The notes under the pieces were generated by a model. It was not told where the DNA came from. It saw nothing but the letters and a program-made list of their open reading frames with translations, and did not search any database. Below are positions 14,438 to 22,075 of a DNA stretch of 27,697 nt, one piece after another. The DNA comes from Deltaproteobacteria bacterium (GTDB lineage: Bacteria; Desulfobacterota; GWC2-55-46; DRQE01). The stretch spans positions 1 through 27,697 of the forward strand of contig DAOVKH010000002.1 of assembly GCA_030631875.1 (NCBI GenBank), written 5' to 3'. Made by a program: the position numbers and the translations under genes. Position 1 is the stretch's first letter. The number at the start of each line of letters is the position of its first letter.

Positions 14438-15500
14438 TGCAAGGATACTGATAGTAGATGACGATGACAGGCAGAGAAAGTTTAGCGCTACCCTCTGCCA
14501 CAGACTCGGCTATGATGTCTTGACGGCGAACGACGGTAGCGTAGCCGTAAAGTCGGCTCCAATTGATATGCCGGATCTGATACTCATGGACGTCATGATG
14601 CCGATCATGAACGGCTTTGAGGCCACCGAGAGGCTCAAGAGTGATGAAAGGACCCGGCATATACCCATCATAATGCTCACATCTTTAGACAACAGAGATG
14701 ACAGGCTTGAGGGCATAAAACGCGGAGTGGACGACTATCTAATAAAACCCTTTGACTCCGAAGAGCTCTTGCTCAGGATAGGGAATGCACTGAAGATAAA
14801 AAAATACCACGACCTCCTAAAGGACCAAAACGAAGTTTTAGAATCTATGGTGGCTAAACGTACCAAAGAGCTAAAGCTCAGTTACGTCGATACCGTTCTC
14901 AGGCTAAACCTTGCCGCTGAATATAAAGATAATGAGACAGGCGCCCACATTAAAAGGATCAGCTTTCTTTCAAGGGAGCTTGCCGAGACATTAGGTATGG
15001 ACAAAAATTATGTAGAGACTATCTATTATGCCTCGCCCATGCATGATATAGGCAAGGTCGCGGTGCCCGACTCCATACTCTTAAAGCCGGGGGCGCTCAC
15101 CGCCGAAGAATTTGAGGTAATAAAAACTCACCCCAGAGTAGGGGCGGATATACTCAAGGGCTCTAATTCTGCTATATTAAAGGTGGCCGAAGAGGTGGCC
15201 TTGACCCACCACGAGACATGGAGCGGTACGGGCTACCCGCAGGGGCTTAAGGGAGAAGAGATACCGCTTTCAGGGAGGATCGTGAATATCGTTGACCAAT
15301 ACGACGCCATGAGAAGTATGAGGCCCTATAAGACGGTACTCCACCATACGACGGTCGTAAAGATCTTGACCGAGGGTGACGGCAGGACCTCGCCAAATGA
15401 CTTTGACCCAGAAGTGCTGGAGGCCTTTAAAAGGTGTGAGAGCAGGCTAAACGATATCTACGGCAGTGAGCGTCACTATATCAGAGAGGGTCAATCGTAA
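14421..15500 (+). CDS. Response regulator with HD-GYP domain (predicted c-di-GMP phosphodiesterase)
   Basis: A 359-residue cytoplasmic REC-HD-GYP protein. The receiver (about 7-122) has the acidic pocket DDDD, phospho-acceptor Asp57 in LILMDVMMP and the conserved Lys109 in YLIKPF. After a short linker helix comes the HD-GYP domain (about 155-345). It contains the metal-binding residues expected of an active enzyme: His176, His208-Asp209 (MHDIGK), His237, His263-His264, Asp292, and the GYP motif in SGTGYPQGL. Family members hydrolyse c-di-GMP to pGpG or GMP when the receiver is phosphorylated. The chosen ATG places REC directly at the N-terminus. Its 3' end overlaps the convergent hybrid-kinase gene by 10 bp, and the riboswitch-controlled surface operon lies upstream on the opposite strand. 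Phosphorylation by the adjacent kinase is plausible but inferred. Confidence 0.95.
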   Translation: MNENSNARILIVDDDDRQRKFSATLCHRLGYDVLTANDGSVAVKSAPIDMPDLILMDVMMPIMNGFEATERLKSDERTRHIPIIMLTSLDNRDDRLEGIKRGVDDYLIKPFDSEELLLRIGNALKIKKYHDLLKDQNEVLESMVAKRTKELKLSYVDTVLRLNLAAEYKDNETGAHIKRISFLSRELAETLGMDKNYVETIYYASPMHDIGKVAVPDSILLKPGALTAEEFEVIKTHPRVGADILKGSNSAILKVAEEVALTHHETWSGTGYPQGLKGEEIPLSGRIVNIVDQYDAMRSMRPYKTVLHHTTVVKILTEGDGRTSPNDFDPEVLEAFKRCESRLNDIYGSERHYIREGQS

Positions 15501-18409
15501 ACGATCCGCACCTCTTCGAGATAACTCCTTAATGCGTCCAGACCTTCCTTGATCTTCTCGGCGTTCTTTACCTCTGCTTTTTTCTCAATAAGAGAGCAGT
15601 GATCCGCTATCACCGAAAGGCCCAGGCTTCCCCCTTCACCTTTCATCTTATGGGCGAGAGAGCGCACCTTTTCGTATTCTTCGCCTTCGAGCAGTTCATA
15701 TAATGTCGCGATACTTTTACCTGCCCTTTCAAGAAAGCCAGGCACTATATCTTTAAAACCCTTTGGCACCGTGGCCGTAGGCCCGTCGTCAATAGGCGTT
15801 GTCGAGGCCGAGTCGGCAGGAAGGGCTTCCTCTTGCCTTTCTATAAGCTCTCCGCAGGTATTCCTGATTATGGCCCTTATAAGTTCGGCCTTTGTAATTG
15901 GTTTTGATACGTGCGCGGTACATCCAACGTCAAAGCACTTCTCTTTATGTTCCTTGAGGGCATGGGCCGTGACCGCGATAACTGGCGTAGGAGTAAGCCT
16001 TTTCTCGCTTTCATATTCGCGAATCTTTTTTGTAGCCGTATAGCCGTCCATCACGGGCATCTCCATATCCATGAGCACGATATCGTAACCTTCTTCTTGG
16101 CCATCTTTGCAACTCTCTGCGGCCGCAGCCTTAAACTTATCAAGCGCTTCAACGCCGTTTACCGCGGTCTCTACCTTATATGGAAAGTCCTTTAGGAAGT
16201 GAAGTATAATAAGAAGCACGTGCTCAGAGTCTTCGGCGACCAAGACCTTCAGTGGGCGCTTGTCCACGCACTCCTTCCTGCTTATCTTTTTAGATGAAAC
16301 CGGCCCTAATATAGCGCCTCTCTTGTCTGTGGCGAAGCGCGCGTTAAAGCTAAAGGTACTACCCTTGCCTACCTCGCTATCGACCCGTATGTCTCCCCCC
16401 ATGTGATTTACCAGATTCTTCACGATAGAGAGGCCAAGCCCTGTTCCGCCAAAGCGCCTTGCCGTCGAAGAATCACCCTGCGTAAAGCGATCGAATATCT
16501 TTTCTTTAACCGAATCAGGTATGCCCGGCCCGGAGTCCTTCATCACAAAGAGAAGGTTTACCTCGTCGCCTGAAGGCTCGGTGCTTTCATCCAGTGAGAC
16601 GCTAAGGCTCACATATCCTTCTTCGGTGAATTTTACGGCGTTCGCCGTCAGGTTAAGTATCACCTGCTCAAGACGATGTCTATCACCGATAAGGAATGCG
16701 GGCAATCGTTTGTCAATATCGCAGGAAAACCCTATCCCCTTCTCTTTAACGAGAACAGTGGTTATGTCACAGACCGATTTAACGGCTTCGCACGGACTAA
16801 AGGGCTTTTTCTCCAGCTCAAAGACTCCAGCCTCGATCTTGACGAAGTCGAGTATATCGTTTACAAGGCAGAGCAGTGTATCCCCTGCATTACTGATTAT
16901 ACGGATATTGTCTTCCTGCGCCGCAGTAAGAGGGGCCTCCCTTATTATGGTACAGACGCCCTTTATGGCAGTTAAAGGGGTACGCATCTCGTGGGTCATG
17001 GTCGAGAGGAAGTCGCTCTTTATTCTTACCGCCTCCTCGGCCGCGATACGGGCCTTCTTTAACTCATCCTCGGCCTCTCTTCTTGCCGTAATCTCACGAT
17101 AGGTTCCAAGAATGCCGTAAATATTGCCATTAAGATCTCTCAGTGGAATTTTACTTGTCTCCAGCCAAACTAAATCCCCTTCTTTTGTGGTCTGAGGCTC
17201 TTCGTAATAAAGCTTGGCCTCGCCTCTTTCCATTACACTACTATCGTCAACCCTGTATAGTGGCGCTTCATTTGCCCATACAAGGTCAAAATCATTTTTA
17301 CCGACAATCTCCTCAGGAGAGTCGAGCCCGGCATCTTCGGCAAAACAAAGATTACAGCCAAGATAGTTGAGCTCTTTGTCCTTCCAGAAAACTCTGTTCG
17401 GAATTGTATTAAGTACAGCGTGAAGCATCCGTTCCGCGTTCTCTATTGCCTGAAACTGTGATTTTATTTTATCTGTTTGGTACGTAATTTTTCTTTTAAG
17501 TGTCCAATTCCACAGTAAGGTACCGGCCACGGCAAACAATAAAAGGATCCCTGCAAGAAAAGCAATAAACTCCTTGGTAAGCTTCCAACCATATTGGTCC
17601 AGGTGCACCCATTTTTCATAGATAGATTTTTTCTCAACAGGGCTTAATTCCGCCAGTGCTTTTTCTAGAATAGTCTTAAGTATGGGCCAGTCGCTGCGTG
17701 ACGCAAAAGCCAACCTCGTAAAATATTCGGTCTCGCCGGCAATGCGCAGGTTCGTTATCCCTGTCTTCTGAATATAATATGAGGTCGTGGCTATATCATT
17801 AATAAAAACATCCACTACGCCTAAAGATACCTCTTTAAGGCCGGATTCAATATCGTCCACAAGATGAAGGTCTATCTCAGGATAATCGTTCTCAATGAAC
17901 TCCTGCCATATATAGCCGGCTACCACGGCGACCTGAAGCCCATGGAGCTGCTCCATGGTATAGTCCTCCCGGCTTCCGGATCTTGCAAGAATTACACCCG
18001 GCAGCTCTATATGAGATTCCGCAAAAAGCATGTACTCTTCACGCTGCGGGGATTTTGTGGCCGCCCCGAGCATATCGACATTCCTGACCTTGGCCTCTTC
18101 TAAAACCTTCTTCCAACTCTTCAGGTTGACGACCTTTAACTCTACCCCCAATTTATCTTCAAGAATTACGGCGTAATCAGCAGAGATTCCTCTGTATTTG
18201 CCCTGGTCGTCAATAAACTCGATGGGGTGAAAGTCAGGGTCTGGTGCAAGGGTAATCACAGGATGGGCTTTAAGCCATTCAATTTCTTCCGGGGTGAAGT
18301 TGACACCGCCGTCACCGATCACAGGACTGCTTGCCGGTGCATTACCTGAAAAAAAGTTCATGCTAATCAGCAAAAAAATAAATAGAAATATCTTTTTAAA
18401 ATTATTCAT
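15491..18409 (-). CDS. BvgS-like hybrid sensor kinase: SBP-TM-PAS-HisKA-HATPase-REC-HPt
   Basis: A 972-residue inner-membrane phosphorelay kinase. A signal anchor (about 5-25) precedes one periplasmic solute-binding-protein family 3 domain (about 40-275; begins FTPEEIEWLKAHP, typical of BvgS-type sensors). A transmembrane helix follows (about 281-300), then PAS (about 325-445). HisKA has His473 in MTHEMRTPL. The ATPase domain has N590, DSGPGIP and GGTGLGLSIV. The receiver has Asp781 in VLMDMEMP and Lys837. A C-terminal HPt carries His920 in LAHKMKGEGGSLG. All phosphotransfer residues are present. The family usually senses small ligands such as amino acids or nicotinate-type modulators; the ligand here is unknown. 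Its promoter was not identified in the 184-nt gap upstream. Convergent overlap with the HD-GYP response-regulator gene makes that protein a candidate phospho-acceptor. Confidence 0.94.
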   Translation of the reverse strand: MNNFKKIFLFIFLLISMNFFSGNAPASSPVIGDGGVNFTPEEIEWLKAHPVITLAPDPDFHPIEFIDDQGKYRGISADYAVILEDKLGVELKVVNLKSWKKVLEEAKVRNVDMLGAATKSPQREEYMLFAESHIELPGVILARSGSREDYTMEQLHGLQVAVVAGYIWQEFIENDYPEIDLHLVDDIESGLKEVSLGVVDVFINDIATTSYYIQKTGITNLRIAGETEYFTRLAFASRSDWPILKTILEKALAELSPVEKKSIYEKWVHLDQYGWKLTKEFIAFLAGILLLFAVAGTLLWNWTLKRKITYQTDKIKSQFQAIENAERMLHAVLNTIPNRVFWKDKELNYLGCNLCFAEDAGLDSPEEIVGKNDFDLVWANEAPLYRVDDSSVMERGEAKLYYEEPQTTKEGDLVWLETSKIPLRDLNGNIYGILGTYREITARREAEDELKKARIAAEEAVRIKSDFLSTMTHEMRTPLTAIKGVCTIIREAPLTAAQEDNIRIISNAGDTLLCLVNDILDFVKIEAGVFELEKKPFSPCEAVKSVCDITTVLVKEKGIGFSCDIDKRLPAFLIGDRHRLEQVILNLTANAVKFTEEGYVSLSVSLDESTEPSGDEVNLLFVMKDSGPGIPDSVKEKIFDRFTQGDSSTARRFGGTGLGLSIVKNLVNHMGGDIRVDSEVGKGSTFSFNARFATDKRGAILGPVSSKKISRKECVDKRPLKVLVAEDSEHVLLIILHFLKDFPYKVETAVNGVEALDKFKAAAAESCKDGQEEGYDIVLMDMEMPVMDGYTATKKIREYESEKRLTPTPVIAVTAHALKEHKEKCFDVGCTAHVSKPITKAELIRAIIRNTCGELIERQEEALPADSASTTPIDDGPTATVPKGFKDIVPGFLERAGKSIATLYELLEGEEYEKVRSLAHKMKGEGGSLGLSVIADHCSLIEKKAEVKNAEKIKEGLDALRSYLEEVRIVYD

Positions 18410-18593
18410 GAGATGGCTCTTTTTAATGTAATACTTTTCAGTGAAATATTAGCATCCTTGTAAGGTGAACCATTGGCCGCCGGTCAATATCTCATGTTGA
18501 GATAAATGCTGACCATAACATCTCCCGGCCCCTGCTATTCTCAAATTGTGGCTTGCGCCAATGCAGTTGAAAGCAAAGACTAAAACAACGAGC

Positions 18594-20519
18594 TTATCCG
18601 ATAATTCTTCTGAGCCTCGGTATAAGGTCCTCACCTTTGAGCGGCTTAACGACAAAGTCGTCCGCGCCCATCCGGAATATGCTCTCTCTTGTCTCTGTCG
18701 TATCATCGCCGGTTATGATAACCACCGGTATCTCTTTAAGTTCGGATGTATTCTTTACTCGCTTAAGCACATCAAAGCCGCTCATGCCCGGCATATTAAT
18801 ATCAAGGAGCATCAGATCGACGGGGCTCTCTTCCATACCCTCAAGTCTTCCCAGCGCCTCTTCGCCGCTTGCGGCTTCAATTACGTCGACATCCATCTCT
18901 TCAAGTAAGCTCTTGAGTATCTCGCGTATGATCTCGCTATCGTCTACTATAAACATATTGGGCCTTCTGTACGGCAAACTCACGTAAAAGGCGCTTCCCT
19001 CTCCATAGGTACTCTCAAGGCGAACCTTACCGCCGTGCGCTACCACAATATCCTTGACCAACGGAAGGCCGAAGCCGGTGCCGCTCTCCCCGGCCGTGCC
19101 GTAGGTGGATGTCTTCTCTTCATACTTAAAGAGAGTATCGATACGCCCGGCTTCTATGCCTACACCGGTATCCGATACTACGATAGAATGGTCGTCCTTA
19201 TCGGAAGAGGTCAGCCTTATGACATCTCCCTTACCAGAGAACTTTACGGCATTAGAGACGAGATTACCTACAACCTCAACTATCAGTTCTTTATCGACGT
19301 GCATACGCATATACCTTGGTACTTCATTGATGATATCGACCCCCTTGTTCTTTGCAAGAAGTCTATAGCTTTTTATGGACTCCTCGGTCATATCCCAAGC
19401 GCAAATAAAGTTACGTTTAGGCCTTATCTCGCCACCCTTGATCCTGTTGAGGTTAAGAATATCTTCTATAAGACGACTCATATCGTCACAGGTAGAGACC
19501 GCTTCTTGAAGGATATCCTTTATTAGCTTTGGATCCAGCCCGCCTTCTTCAAGTATCTCAAGGTAGCCGCGCACAACGTGAAGCGGCCCCTTCATATCAT
19601 GCGAAACGAGCGCTACGAACTTGTCCTTTGCCGCAGTGGCATTCTCGGCCTCTTCTCTGGCCGCTCTGAGAACCTCTTCGGCCTTCTTCCTTTCGGTTAT
19701 GTCAAGCTTGACCGCTACGAAGTGCGTGACCGCGCCGCTATCATCCTTTACGGGTGCGATATGCGCGGATTCCCAGTACCGGCTTCCGTCCTTCTTAACG
19801 TTAAGGAACTCTCCGTCCCATATCTCACCGGCAGTTATCGTCTCCCATAGCTTCTTGTACTCCTCATCGGTGGTATGGCCGGACTTTAAGATACTGGGGG
19901 GTTTCCCTATCGCCTCTTCATATGAATACCCGGTTATCTCGGTAAATTCAGGGTTGACGTACTCGATACTCCCGGTTAAGTCGGTGATCATAACAGCGGC
20001 AGGATTCTGCTCTACGACCCGTGAGAGCTTACGTATCTCTCCTTCGGCCTCTTCCCTAAGCGCGAGTTCCTTTACCACGCGCTCGTGCATTGAACGATAA
20101 TCGCTTGCCCGGCGCGTGAGCTCACTTACATCCTGCATTACGAATAGCACTCTATAACCATCGCCTCCGGCAGCGGTCTTGACCGAACTTACGGTTACTT
20201 GTTTTACGCGTGTTGTTTTATTAGGGAGGCTTAGCGGCATGAACTTGCCGTGTAGCTGGGAAGAGAATATCGCCGGCGGTGCGCCGTTGAAAATATCCTC
20301 TATTCTGTGAAGGTATTGGGGCTTCTTAAATTCCGGGAAGTACTCATTAACATTGGCGCCGACTATTTTGCCCTTGTTTAAACCTGTCCACTCTTCAAGG
20401 GTTCTATTCCAAAAAAGCACCTTAAAGTCATGGTCAAGCACAAAAACACCGAGTGCTACTTGGTCGAAAGCGGAAAACTCTCTTAACTCGCCTTCAATGT
20501 CACTGTCCCTTTTCTTCAC
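18594..20519 (-). CDS. Cytoplasmic hybrid histidine kinase: PAS-PAS-HisKA-HATPase-REC
   Basis: A 641-residue protein with no transmembrane segment. It has PAS 1 (about 17-130), a short coiled coil, PAS 2 (about 165-280, with the PAC-like VKKDGSRYWE), and HisKA with His307 in LVSHDMKGPL. The HATPase domain (about 405-520) has N419/N423, DTGVGI and GTGFGLPLV. A C-terminal receiver (about 521-640) has Asp573 in LLDINMPG and Lys625 in VVKPL. The start is GTG at 20519, overlapping the stop of the upstream CheC-like gene by 4 nt (GTGA), so the two are translationally coupled. It is the last gene of the cheY-cheC-like-kinase operon. Soluble PAS domains suggest a cytoplasmic cue such as redox or a bound cofactor, but no cofactor-specific residue was identified. 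Confidence 0.93.
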   Translation of the reverse strand: MKKRDSDIEGELREFSAFDQVALGVFVLDHDFKVLFWNRTLEEWTGLNKGKIVGANVNEYFPEFKKPQYLHRIEDIFNGAPPAIFSSQLHGKFMPLSLPNKTTRVKQVTVSSVKTAAGGDGYRVLFVMQDVSELTRRASDYRSMHERVVKELALREEAEGEIRKLSRVVEQNPAAVMITDLTGSIEYVNPEFTEITGYSYEEAIGKPPSILKSGHTTDEEYKKLWETITAGEIWDGEFLNVKKDGSRYWESAHIAPVKDDSGAVTHFVAVKLDITERKKAEEVLRAAREEAENATAAKDKFVALVSHDMKGPLHVVRGYLEILEEGGLDPKLIKDILQEAVSTCDDMSRLIEDILNLNRIKGGEIRPKRNFICAWDMTEESIKSYRLLAKNKGVDIINEVPRYMRMHVDKELIVEVVGNLVSNAVKFSGKGDVIRLTSSDKDDHSIVVSDTGVGIEAGRIDTLFKYEEKTSTYGTAGESGTGFGLPLVKDIVVAHGGKVRLESTYGEGSAFYVSLPYRRPNMFIVDDSEIIREILKSLLEEMDVDVIEAASGEEALGRLEGMEESPVDLMLLDINMPGMSGFDVLKRVKNTSELKEIPVVIITGDDTTETRESIFRMGADDFVVKPLKGEDLIPRLRRIIG

Positions 20520-21124
20520 TCAAGACCTTTATTAACCAGGTCAATAGCGTTCATTAGACTATCAAAGGAACCCATCTCCATTAAATAGGCGAAGTCCCCC
20601 TCGACGAGTCGTTCGCTGACGTTGAAGTGAGTATTGACCATCAATATACCCGCTTCATAAGAAAAACCTTCACGTTTAAGAAGTTCAAACGCCGTATCTT
20701 CGGCATAATCGGGTATTGAGTACTCAAATTGAAGTTTGAGCATATTAGCCAGTGTTCCCATTATACCGTTTATCACTATATTCCCTATCTCGGCGAGTGT
20801 TGAAGACTTAACAGAGTCAAGCTCGAATGAACCGATCTCTTCGTTTGTTAGGTAGGCAACGAGCTTTACAGCACTCTCAATGGGCATAAGAAGCAAGACC
20901 GAACCTGGAAAAGCTCCACTAAAGGACTGACTCACGGCAAAGCATGTCTTATCGCCGTATTTGCTGAGTTCCTCCGTAATGTCCTTGAATTGAAATGTCT
21001 TCATTGACGGAACGGCGAGCGTTACTTTACTCTCGAGCATCTCATTTAGGCTTGCGGCCGCCCGCCCTACCCCGACGTTAAATAATTCTTTTAAGGTATC
21101 GACCTGATTATCTGTAAGTTTCAT
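20516..21124 (-). CDS. CheC-like phosphatase of phosphorylated CheY-type receivers
   Basis: A 202-residue protein with the CheC two-fold arrangement. One E-x-x-N signature sits in helix 1 (Glu13-Asn16, LKELFNVGVG) and a second in the middle (Glu112-Asn115, LAEIGNIVINGIMG), each followed by a beta segment. In CheC/FliY/CheX proteins these Glu and Asn residues catalyse hydrolysis of CheY-P. Both pairs are intact here, so two active sites are predicted. The start ATG at 21124 has a GGGGG ribosome-binding site. The gene lies 9 nt after a single-domain CheY-like gene and overlaps the hybrid kinase gene by 4 nt. No CheA, CheW or receptor gene is in the window, so it may act in a local non-chemotactic relay rather than flagellar control. 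Confidence 0.88.
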   Translation of the reverse strand: MKLTDNQVDTLKELFNVGVGRAAASLNEMLESKVTLAVPSMKTFQFKDITEELSKYGDKTCFAVSQSFSGAFPGSVLLLMPIESAVKLVAYLTNEEIGSFELDSVKSSTLAEIGNIVINGIMGTLANMLKLQFEYSIPDYAEDTAFELLKREGFSYEAGILMVNTHFNVSERLVEGDFAYLMEMGSFDSLMNAIDLVNKGLE

Positions 21125-21133
21125 CTTTACCCC

Positions 21134-21493
21134 CTAAGCACCGAGTGCCACCTTGATCGCTTTTATAAGTTCGCCAGGGTTTGACGGCTTATTTACTACA
21201 CAGGTGGCTCCCGCGTCTAGGCATTGTTTCTTTACGCTCTCCTGAATATCGGCCGTCTGGACTATAACGGGTATCTCTATATTCTTTTCCTTAAGCTCTC
21301 CTATGACCTCAAGACCGCTCTTACCAGGCATCAGCATATCAAGTATTATTACCTCAGGGTCTTTCTCGGATAAAAGCTCAAAACATCTTTCAGCATTGTC
21401 TGCGTCAATGGTCTCATGTCCCGCGCCATGCAATATCTTTGTAGTAACTTTTCTTGCAAACGACGAATCGTCTACAATAAAGATTAACGCCAT
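21134..21493 (-). CDS. Single-domain CheY-like response regulator
   Basis: A stand-alone receiver of 119 residues with no output domain. It starts MALIFIVDDSSFARKV (acidic pair DD). The phospho-acceptor is Asp52 in VIILDMLMPGKSG, and a Thr/Ala switch region and Lys in VVNKPSNPGEL are present. I chose ATG at 21493 because GGGAG lies 8 nt upstream; the in-frame GTG at 21502 sits directly on that Shine-Dalgarno sequence. First gene of a three-gene operon with the CheC-like phosphatase and a hybrid kinase, behind a strong sigma-70-type promoter. It likely shuttles phosphate or acts as a phosphate sink, with CheC-like dephosphorylation. Confidence 0.93.
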   Translation of the reverse strand: MALIFIVDDSSFARKVTTKILHGAGHETIDADNAERCFELLSEKDPEVIILDMLMPGKSGLEVIGELKEKNIEIPVIVQTADIQESVKKQCLDAGATCVVNKPSNPGELIKAIKVALGA

Positions 21494-21573
21494 ATTCTGC
21501 ACTCCCTTATGTATAGTTTTATAATTAAAAAAGGACCGTAGTAACGGATACCGGGTATTTTCTTGAACAAATT

Positions 21574-21601
21574 ATTATAACACACAATTACACCTATTCA
21601 A
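21574..21601 (-). promoter_or_regulatory. Sigma-70-type promoter of the cheY-cheC-kinase operon
   Basis: On the minus strand TTGAAT (21601-21596) and TATAAT (21579-21574) are separated by 16 bp, and the -10 is extended (TGT before TATAAT). The predicted start near 21567 leaves a leader of about 74 nt. Nothing else was recognised between 21602 and 21701. Confidence 0.7.
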
Positions 21602-21701
21602 GTGAAGCTGTGAGTTTTTAGTAGCTCTTCCAAGAGGAAACCCCTGAATTCGACGATTTCAAGGTCAAAGTGCGCCCATTAATTATACAACCCCACAAGC
21701 A

Positions 21702-21884
21702 TCTCTCCCGGCAAACCTCTGACTCCTCCAAAAAGGCCCTTGTATGGAAATGGCCGGAACCTGCATAATTCGTCTGAATTACGGGCCTACCAAAGTCAGA
21801 GGGAAGTTGGAACTAAGAAAGGCCCGCTGTTGGCGGGCCTTTTATTTAATTTATCAGGTTGTTTTATTTGGTTTTTCTTTGCTT
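21702..21884 (+). repeat. Dispersed repeat, copy B
   Basis: Second copy of the element at 13811-14000, in the same orientation and likewise ending in a GC-rich hairpin and ggtttttctttgctt. It sits between the cheY operon promoter and the tRNA-Ser gene. An ORF overlapping it on the plus strand is not conserved in copy A and is not called. Confidence 0.7.
21818..21852. terminator. Bidirectional intrinsic terminator
   Basis: The hairpin aaaggcccgc-tgttg-gcgggccttt is followed on the plus strand by TTTTATTTAATTT and on the minus strand by TTTCTTAGTT. It lies downstream of tRNA-Ser on the minus strand and is a likely end for that transcript. Confidence 0.75.
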
Positions 21885-21913
21885 ACTTTCTTTTTTTCTA
21901 AAAAGAAAGTAAG
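21882..21913. other. AU-rich 14-bp inverted repeat abutting the tRNA 3' end
   Basis: Arms cttactttcttttt and aaaaagaaagtaag form a perfect 14-bp stem with a 4-nt loop. On the minus strand it starts at the base directly after the encoded CCA of tRNA-Ser. It lacks a U-tail, so it looks more like a 3'-trailer structure than a standard terminator. Confidence 0.6.
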
Positions 21914-22000
21914 TGGCGGAGGGCATGGGGCTCGAACCCACAAGGGCTATTAACCCGGCGGTTTTCAAGACCGCTGCCTTACCAGTTAGGCTAACCCTCC
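21914..22000 (-). tRNA. tRNA-Ser (anticodon UGA)
   Basis: An 87-nt class II tRNA including encoded CCA. The acceptor GGAGGGT pairs with GCCCTCC (one U-G pair), discriminator G. The anticodon arm GCGGT-CTTGAAA-ACCGC gives UGA, reading UCA-type serine codons. A long variable arm (CGGGTTAATAGCCC) and a T-arm with TTCGAGC are present. Transcribed in the same direction as serS, 75 nt downstream of it. Confidence 0.97.
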
Positions 22001-22016
22001 ACAAAGGTAGACGAAG

Positions 22017-22045
22017 ATAATACCTCTTCGACGTCTAATTGTAAA
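22017..22045 (-). promoter_or_regulatory. Promoter of tRNA-Ser
   Basis: On the minus strand TTTACA (22045-22040) and TATTAT (22022-22017) are spaced exactly 17 bp, each one base off consensus. Transcription would begin about 7-10 nt before the tRNA, so the tRNA need not depend on serS read-through. Confidence 0.75.
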
Positions 22046-22075
22046 TATCTAAACGTATATTCTTTGAATATATTA

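Noticed and set aside
14382..14660. Minus-strand ORF opposite the HD-GYP gene start
   Set aside because: It overlaps a well-supported receiver domain and has no motif or ribosome-binding site.
18449..18593. Promoter for the BvgS-like kinase
   Set aside because: TTGACC and TAATAT are present on the minus strand but not at workable spacing.
18449..18706. Minus-strand ORF spanning the gap between the two hybrid kinases
   Set aside because: It overlaps the C-terminal receiver of the upstream kinase in another frame and its sequence resembles no protein; the 184-nt gap shows only a 7-bp hairpin at 18488-18504.
21744..21953. Plus-strand ORF of 69 codons before the tRNA
   Set aside because: It runs through the dispersed repeat, a terminator and into the tRNA gene on the opposite strand, and is not conserved in the other repeat copy.
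21914..22000. Selenocysteine tRNA
   Set aside because: The anticodon is UGA (serine), not UCA, and the acceptor arm is of normal 7-bp length.
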